Positions 58,072 through 64,000 of a DNA stretch of 64,000 nucleotides are shown piece after piece. The DNA lies in the NCBI GenBank assembly GCA_937919925.1, contig CALFOT010000086.1, positions 1 through 64,000 on the forward strand, given 5' to 3'. The notes below the pieces were generated by a model. The model was not told where the DNA came from. It was given only the letters and a program-made list of their open reading frames with translations, and made no database searches. Numbering within the stretch: the first letter of the stretch is position 1; every line of letters begins with the position of its first letter. This stretch comes from an uncultured bacterium. GTDB taxonomy: Bacteria; Planctomycetota; UBA1135. The position numbers were made by a program, and so were the translations under genes.

Positions 58072-59304
58072 TCAAGTTATTTGCAAGACGCCCGCAGCCG
58101 CCAACACCTCTTCTTCTTTCAACAGGCGGTTGGAATTTTTGGCAGCACTAAGAACTGCCGCGATGCGCTCCTCGGTGGCATCGTGCCCACGCTGCTCCAG
58201 GAACCAAATGACATTCGATTTCCCGCTCATTGGGCCGACTGAAATTTTCTGTTCCAGACCAAAATCACCGGCGGGTACACCCGAATAAACCAAATCAGAT
58301 AACCAACGATTGCCCGTCTTCAGCGCCTTGATCACAGCCGCAGCATGCACACCTGTAGCGGTTTCAAAAGCATCCTCCCCAAATACCGGGTATTCCGGTC
58401 GTATCGGGCGGCCGGTCGCCTCGCTGGCGAGCTTCACGTACTCGCCTAAGCGCGTAAGATCGCGCTCCACCCAACCGAGCAATTTCAAGTTTACCAACAG
58501 CAAATCCATCTCGGTATTGCCTGCGCGCTCGCCAATTCCAAGCGCAGTGGCGTGAGCACGTTCGGCACCAGCGGCTAACGCACTAATGGTATTGATCAGC
58601 CCCAGTCCACGGTCGCGATGCCCATGCCAATCAAGTCCAACATGGCTGGCGCCGCGCTCGGCAAGGAAAGTGCGCAAGTATTCAAAAATATTACGCACGG
58701 CATAAGGAATCACGCCGCCGACGGTATCACAGATGCACAACCGATCCGCGCCTTCATCAATCGCGGCGCCGTTGAGCTGATCCAGAATTTCTGGAGTGCT
58801 GCGCACGGTGTCTTCGGTGACAAACATGAGCGGCAAATCATTCTTTTTCGCAAAACGCACCGCATCGCGCACCAGACCAACCATTTTCTTGATATCCCAG
58901 TTTTCGGCATAGGCGCGAATCGGTGAGCTACCAATAAATGCACAGACCTCAATTGGCGCGCCACTCTGTTGCACCATATCCACAACGGGCTCGATATCAG
59001 AAATCATCGTGCGGCAGGCCACATTTGGCGTGATGCGCAGCGGTTTCATTTCCTTGGCAATGGCCAAAATATGATCACGCGCATTTGCGCCAGCACCGGG
59101 CAAGCCAATGTTGGCACTATTGATGCCCAGGGCTTCCATCAAATGCACCAGCTCGATTTTCTTATCCAGTGGCGGATCCATGACGCTTGGGCATTGCAGC
59201 CCATCACGCAAGGTTTCATCGTCCAGCATCACTTTCCCGGCGGGAGGTGGCTCATGGTGAGGGCCGACGCCGGCCCAATCGTAAATAAGATTTTTGCTTT
59301 CCAC
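58072..59304 (-). CDS. DRE-TIM metallolyase (2-isopropylmalate/homocitrate synthase / HMG-CoA lyase-like)
   Basis: KVMLDDETLRDGLQCPSVMDPPLDKKIELVHLMEALGINSANIGLPGAG...LDWHGHRDRGLGLINTISALAAGAERAHATALGIGERAGNTEMDLL. Confidence 0.8.
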   Translation of the reverse strand: MESKNLIYDWAGVGPHHEPPPAGKVMLDDETLRDGLQCPSVMDPPLDKKIELVHLMEALGINSANIGLPGAGANARDHILAIAKEMKPLRITPNVACRTMISDIEPVVDMVQQSGAPIEVCAFIGSSPIRAYAENWDIKKMVGLVRDAVRFAKKNDLPLMFVTEDTVRSTPEILDQLNGAAIDEGADRLCICDTVGGVIPYAVRNIFEYLRTFLAERGASHVGLDWHGHRDRGLGLINTISALAAGAERAHATALGIGERAGNTEMDLLLVNLKLLGWVERDLTRLGEYVKLASEATGRPIRPEYPVFGEDAFETATGVHAAAVIKALKTGNRWLSDLVYSGVPAGDFGLEQKISVGPMSGKSNVIWFLEQRGHDATEERIAAVLSAAKNSNRLLKEEEVLAAAGVLQIT

Positions 59305-59321
59305 GGTGGGTGCCTGGAGGC

Positions 59322-60452
59322 TTAAGATCCGGTTTCGCCCAGCAAGAAATCTTCAAGATCTTGCTGGCTCCATTTCGGAGACCGACCGAGTCCGGCCAGG
59401 ACGCGTTCTACGACCCAGTCGGCGAGACTCAGCGGCACGGCCAGCATTTTCGCAGAATCCTCACCCTCGGACAGAATAATTCCCTCGCGTCGCAAACGAC
59501 CCTTCGCAGAGAGCAAGGAGCGTGTCGTGAATGCGGCATCACGACGGTCTGCGACTAGGCGCAAGCACTCCATCGGGTTGACATAGATATCAGCCTCGAG
59601 AATTTCGGCGAACAGCAAATGGGTAATGACCAGCAAATGGTTCTGGTTCAGACGATATTCCGCCGCGAGCTTTTCAATCCCAAATTCACGGCTTTCCGAA
59701 GTGCGCAACAAACGTTGACGAATTCCCACCCAGCTGTCCCGCGCGGCTTCGCAAAATTCCAAAGTCTGTGGATGCGGTGGCCGATCAGGCTCGCCGTCAA
59801 ACAGGATGGAGGTGCGTTTTAGGCAAGCTTGACGCCAAGCAAACAAATCCCAGAGGTACTCCTGTTCGCTGGCATACGGAGTGGTGTTGCGTGGAATTTG
59901 CGGCGATTCTGCAGTGGCGTCTTCGAACTCCGCCTCAGGCACTTGTACTTCGAGAGGCGCCGAGTGCGGCCAAAACAGAGCGAGCGCTGTGGGTGTAGGC
60001 AAGAGAAAGGCATCTAGCGGATCGAGACCATTGCGGCTAATTTCAGAGGAAATCCACTGTTTGGTGCGTAAGGCGGATCCAGGGCTAAGAATTAGCAAGG
60101 CTTCGCTGCGGGCAACGCCGGCCCGCAGAAGTAAACCAATCAAAGTGGAGCCAATCAGTGGCTCGGTATTTCCCGAAATGCGGCGATGAAAAAGTAGCGC
60201 CAGCACCAACAGCTCCCGGCCGCTTAGGGTTGCGGCTAGGGGTTGGCCTTGGATGCCGGGGAGCAACTCAAAAGTTTGCGACTCTAAAGCGGCAACACGT
60301 TCGCGGGTACGGCGCAAGCTATCTTCGGAAGGGGTCGCGCCGCGGGCAGCATTATCTTGAAGTGTACGCAGCTGATCGCATACATCTAAAAGGCCATCGA
60401 GAGGAGTTTGGGTAGTCACGATTCCGTTCCAGCCTAGCAGGCCGCGTGTCAT
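59322..60452 (-). CDS. Uncharacterised protein, possible internal duplication
   Basis: 376-aa frame. Two similar-looking segments: GRELLVLALLFHRRI...GVARSEALLILSPGSALRTKQWISSE and NHLLVITHLLFAEIL...RDAAFTTRSLLSAKGRLRREGIILSEG. Confidence 0.6.
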   Translation of the reverse strand: MTRGLLGWNGIVTTQTPLDGLLDVCDQLRTLQDNAARGATPSEDSLRRTRERVAALESQTFELLPGIQGQPLAATLSGRELLVLALLFHRRISGNTEPLIGSTLIGLLLRAGVARSEALLILSPGSALRTKQWISSEISRNGLDPLDAFLLPTPTALALFWPHSAPLEVQVPEAEFEDATAESPQIPRNTTPYASEQEYLWDLFAWRQACLKRTSILFDGEPDRPPHPQTLEFCEAARDSWVGIRQRLLRTSESREFGIEKLAAEYRLNQNHLLVITHLLFAEILEADIYVNPMECLRLVADRRDAAFTTRSLLSAKGRLRREGIILSEGEDSAKMLAVPLSLADWVVERVLAGLGRSPKWSQQDLEDFLLGETGS

Positions 60453-60485
60453 CGGTAGCGTCAGCGGCAGGTTTTTTGCCCGCGG

Positions 60486-60800
60486 TTATTTCTCCTCCAG
60501 GAGCTCGGCACCCCAGTCACGTAACTGGCGCACAGCCTCTTCACCATAGACGGGAACCGCCCAGCGCTTTGATTTTGAAAAAGCCTTGCCGGGGATAAGG
60601 CCAACTTTCCACAATAAACGGCAAACCAGTGCGACCTCGTCTTCATCTTTCAAAATAAGGCGCACTTCCCAACCTTTTTTGTACTTGGAATAGCCTTCGG
60701 TTAAGCGCGCAGCATCCGGCTCCCGACAATAGGAATTGCGGTTGAAGAAGCGCCCCAGGCGTCGTTGGTCCGAGCGGCGGCTGACGGAAAGCTTGGCCAT
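60486..60800 (-). CDS. Small conserved-looking hypothetical protein
   Basis: Start MAKLSVSRRSDQRRLGRFF; ends WGAELLEEK; the longer ORF would overlap the mgtE start. Confidence 0.55.
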   Translation of the reverse strand: MAKLSVSRRSDQRRLGRFFNRNSYCREPDAARLTEGYSKYKKGWEVRLILKDEDEVALVCRLLWKVGLIPGKAFSKSKRWAVPVYGEEAVRQLRDWGAELLEEK

Positions 60801-60847
60801 GACGCGATGATAAGAAAAAGTGGCCGCGGAGGGGTACGATAGTCCGA

Positions 60848-62215
60848 ATGGCTCGTGTCCGTCGCCGCGAACTGCGTCAGCAGGTATTAGAAGCTCTCCG
60901 CAATTATTTGGGAGCTCCTGGAGATGAGCCATTTGTGCCTGCCGATGCCCACCACGCCGCGGACTTGGCGGATGTCATGTGGATGGATTTGGAGCCGGAG
61001 GAGGCCCGCAAGGTTTTTCATAGCCTGGAGCTTAAGGCGGCCGCGGAAGTGCTCGCGGAAGCGGAGGATAAGTTTCAAGCCTTATTGTTGGAGGGCGCCG
61101 ATCCAGAGTTCGTCGGCAAACTGCTCAGTGAACTTTCTTATGACGACGGCGCCGACTTACTCGAGGAACTGCCAGAGGAATTGCGGCTTGAGGTGATGTG
61201 TTTTGTGAATCCGGAAGACGCTGCCGAGCTGCGCCACCTTTCGGAATATGATCCCCACAGCGCTGGCGGCATGATGACCACCGAGTTTCTAACGGCGGGA
61301 ATGAGCGAGAGTGTTGGCGACATCTTGAGGCGGATCAAACGCGATGAAGGAGAATCAGAATCGATTCATGCGGTGTATGTCGTGGATGAAGTCGGCACAC
61401 TGCAAGGTGTAGTCAGTACGCGGGAATTGCTCGAAGCGAGTATTCACGATCAAGTTGCCAACATCATGATTCCGGATGTGATTAAGGCAAGAGTGGATGA
61501 AGACCGCGAAGATGTGGCGCACCGCATTTTGCATTACAACTTGGACTTGATCCCGGTGGTGGATCCACGTGGTGTGATTGTGGGTGTGGCAACTGCCGAT
61601 GATGCTCTTGAGGTTCTTGAAGAAGAAGGTTCTGAAGATGCTCTGTTATTGGCCGGTGCACACGGCGGCTCCGGCGCAGGGGAGCCATTACTCACCATGG
61701 TTGGTCACCGCGCGCCAATGCTTGCGATCCCAGTGGTGGCGGGTTTATTGATGTCAAAATTTATGGGCTATTTCCAAGACCCAAATGTGGCCGTTGGTCA
61801 GTTTCAGGTTTTCGTGCCCTACGTCCCGTTGGTGTTGGCCTTGTCTGGCAACGTTGGCATGCAAACATCGGCCGTGATGGTGCGTGGTTTTGCGGTGGGT
61901 CAGATTGTTCACGGCCGGCGCCTAGGCGTCTTTTTAAGTGAGATTAAGGTCGGGTTTGCGCTCGGACTCATCTGTTCCGCTTTTGCAGGCCCGGCCATGG
62001 GTTTGCTGCTCGGCAACATGCTGCATGGTTTGACGCTTGGTTTTGCGGTGATGATTGCCATGGGGTGGTCTGCCACAGCTTCCAGTTGTATTGCCCTTGG
62101 AAGTGAAGCAGTTGGGCTCGATCCAGCGTTGGTTTCCGGCCCTCTCATGATGGCCGTGAGCGATCTTTCTGCCGTGGTTTTGTTTCTTGGCATGGCGTCT
62201 GCCCTCATCACCTGA
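60848..62215 (+). CDS. mgtE: Magnesium transporter MgtE
   Basis: ADLADVMWMDLEPEEARKVFHSL...EYDPHSAGGMMTTEFL (CBS pair) ...LSGNVGMQTSAVMVRGFAVGQI. Confidence 0.93.
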   Translation: MARVRRRELRQQVLEALRNYLGAPGDEPFVPADAHHAADLADVMWMDLEPEEARKVFHSLELKAAAEVLAEAEDKFQALLLEGADPEFVGKLLSELSYDDGADLLEELPEELRLEVMCFVNPEDAAELRHLSEYDPHSAGGMMTTEFLTAGMSESVGDILRRIKRDEGESESIHAVYVVDEVGTLQGVVSTRELLEASIHDQVANIMIPDVIKARVDEDREDVAHRILHYNLDLIPVVDPRGVIVGVATADDALEVLEEEGSEDALLLAGAHGGSGAGEPLLTMVGHRAPMLAIPVVAGLLMSKFMGYFQDPNVAVGQFQVFVPYVPLVLALSGNVGMQTSAVMVRGFAVGQIVHGRRLGVFLSEIKVGFALGLICSAFAGPAMGLLLGNMLHGLTLGFAVMIAMGWSATASSCIALGSEAVGLDPALVSGPLMMAVSDLSAVVLFLGMASALIT

Positions 62216-62229
62216 TTCTCCATTTCGAT

Positions 62230-63336
62230 TTGAATCGTCGCCGCACCTTTTGGCTGTTGCTTGCAGTACTTTTGCTTGCCGGCGCGTTTACGGCTTGGGC
62301 GAATCAGCCGTACAAAGTAGTGGGCCGATCGATGGAACCCACTTTTGTAGACGGGGATTTGTTAGTGCTGCGTAATGCCACACCTCAAGTGGGAAGCCGT
62401 GTGGTGTTTCGCGAACCCGATAGTGGCAAAGTTGCGGTGAAATCTGTGGCGGGCTTGCCCGGCCAGCGTGTGCAGTTTGTTGAGAACGATTTATATCTAG
62501 ACGGAAAAATTCACCGTCGGCCAATCTATTCGGCTACCGATTTAGTGCCCATGCTCGATACTGCGCATCATCTTGCAGCGTCAAGCGAAACGCTTAGCTT
62601 TCCATTTTCTGAAGCAGGGTTTCTTTACCAAGGAGCGCAGTGGAAGCTTGAGGGCCGCGGGGCTGTCTTTTTGAAGAAGCAGCCACTTGATTCGTATTTG
62701 CTGCGCGATTCCTTTTGTGCAGGCGATGTTTTCGCGAGTGACTTAGGAGTGGAGGTTGCCTATGAATTGCTCGCACCCGCTTCGGAACTGCACTTATTCC
62801 TCCATAAAGGGCGGTCTCTATTTACCTTGGTTTTGGCCGACGGCGGCAGCAAGTTGCGGCTACTGCGCGTGGATCAACCAGATGATCAAACGGAAATCTT
62901 GTTAGAGCTGGAAGTCTCTCCACCCCGCCCTCAGGGCAGTGCGTTTTTTACGCTTGCCAATCGCGCCATCATTTTTGCGCTTGACGGGAAGCCGCTCATT
63001 GATGGAGTTCCATACCAGCTTGCTACACCACCACCACTCAGTGATGGTCCGCTGGATTTACCAACCTTTGAACTTGCTGGCGTCGGCGGGGTGGGGCCGT
63101 TGCTTATTGGGCGCTTGCGGCTTGGTCGCGATATTTCTTATCGTTCGACCGGAACCTGGGGGGGTGGAAAGGCGTTTCAGTTAGCCGACGATGAGTATTT
63201 TTTAATCGGTGACAATCCCTCGCAAAGCCGCGATTCCCGCAACTACGGTGCTGTTTCCAGCGACCGGATTTTGGGGACCGTTGCCTATCGAGCCTGGCCA
63301 CTTGGCTGGAGTGAACAGGGATGGGCCCGTGACTGA
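62230..63336 (+). CDS. lepB: Signal peptidase I with a large insertion
   Basis: KVVGRSMEPTFVDGDLLVLR (catalytic Ser box), KVAVKSVAGLPGQRVQF (Lys box), YFLIGDNPSQSRDSRNYGAVSSDRILGTVAYRAWP; about 130-residue insert between boxes. Confidence 0.88.
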   Translation: MNRRRTFWLLLAVLLLAGAFTAWANQPYKVVGRSMEPTFVDGDLLVLRNATPQVGSRVVFREPDSGKVAVKSVAGLPGQRVQFVENDLYLDGKIHRRPIYSATDLVPMLDTAHHLAASSETLSFPFSEAGFLYQGAQWKLEGRGAVFLKKQPLDSYLLRDSFCAGDVFASDLGVEVAYELLAPASELHLFLHKGRSLFTLVLADGGSKLRLLRVDQPDDQTEILLELEVSPPRPQGSAFFTLANRAIIFALDGKPLIDGVPYQLATPPPLSDGPLDLPTFELAGVGGVGPLLIGRLRLGRDISYRSTGTWGGGKAFQLADDEYFLIGDNPSQSRDSRNYGAVSSDRILGTVAYRAWPLGWSEQGWARD

Positions 63337-63940
63337 ACAGCCTCTTGAGGCGCCATCTCAACAAGGCGAAGATCCAGGCGTCAGCATGATGCTTGCCTTT
63401 CAACAAGGCGATGACTCCGCTTTTGAGCAGTTGCTCGAAACCTATCAAGGGGCCGCTTTCTCGATGCTGAGGCGTATTCTTGGGCCATACGCTCCGATTG
63501 AAGATCTGGCACAAGAGGCTTTTCTGCGGGTTTGGCGGAGCCGCGCGCGTTATCAGGCTGCCGGCAAGTTCACCACTTTCTTGTATCGCATTACCTACAA
63601 TTTGGCACTGAACCGACTTCGGGACGACAAGCGTAAGCCATTGTATTCTATGCCACGCACCTCAGATGGTGCCGATTTTCCTCAAGAGGATCTAGCAAGT
63701 AGCGGGCCCGCCACCGAGGTGAATGCCGGAGATTGGGCGCTAATCGTGCGGCGTTGCTTGCTTGAACTTCCGGAGAACCAGCGTGCCGCCTTGGTGTTTC
63801 AGCACTATGACGGCTTAGAGTTAGATGACATTGCCGAAATTCTCGGCAGCAGCTCGAAAGCTGTGAAATCCCTACTTCACCGTGCGCGTACTAACCTTCG
63901 CACCCTCTTAACCCCCTATAGGGAAGCGGAAAATGACTGA
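63329..63940 (+). CDS. ECF-type RNA polymerase sigma factor
   Basis: GTG start giving VTEQPLEAPS...; DDSAFEQLLETYQGAAFSMLRRILGPYAPIEDLAQEAFLRVWRSRARY...LDDIAEILGSSSKAVKSLLHRARTNLRTLL. Confidence 0.88.
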   Translation: MTEQPLEAPSQQGEDPGVSMMLAFQQGDDSAFEQLLETYQGAAFSMLRRILGPYAPIEDLAQEAFLRVWRSRARYQAAGKFTTFLYRITYNLALNRLRDDKRKPLYSMPRTSDGADFPQEDLASSGPATEVNAGDWALIVRRCLLELPENQRAALVFQHYDGLELDDIAEILGSSSKAVKSLLHRARTNLRTLLTPYREAEND

Positions 63941-64000
63941 TTGGCTTGAAGAAACACTAGACCGCGATTTTGGCGAAGCTGTCCCGGAAGGGTTTGCTTC
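63933..64000 (+). CDS. Start of a downstream gene, partial (possibly an anti-sigma factor)
   Basis: ATG at 63933 overlapping the sigma stop: MTDWLEETLDRDFGEAVPEGFA...; runs off the window. Confidence 0.4.
   Translation, partial: MTDWLEETLDRDFGEAVPEGFA

Overview
This 64 kb window is from a bacterial chromosome and is almost entirely coding. Encoded LPS/outer-membrane functions (KdsC, KdsD, LptA/C-like, LptD-like) indicate a Gram-negative with an LPS-type envelope; I cannot assign a phylum with confidence. The centre is an origin-type region: gyrB, a DUF721/DciA-like gene, dnaN, a 353-bp intergenic with DnaA-box-like 9-mers, dnaA, a cysteine desulfurase, parA, a short divergent BshC-like protein, pyrF, hemW and an RpoD-family sigma factor. 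Divergent to these are a novel HPr-domain protein and parB, which contains a perfect parS 16-mer. The right arm holds an LPS export cluster, scpA-trxA-fmt-rsmB, and a tight operon encoding the lower anaerobic benzoyl-CoA pathway (Dch-Had-Oah plus glutaryl-CoA dehydrogenase) with no benzoyl-CoA reductase in view. A single-chain HAD-ECH fusion at the left end could complete crotonyl-CoA oxidation. Points missed by or unclear from the ORF track: prfB needs a programmed +1 frameshift; a partial Gln-rich EF-hand gene runs off the left edge; a terminator-like hairpin lies inside a signal-peptide coding region. I see no CRISPR array, rRNA, confident tRNA, transposase or prophage. All family calls are by eye from sequence motifs; no searches were run.
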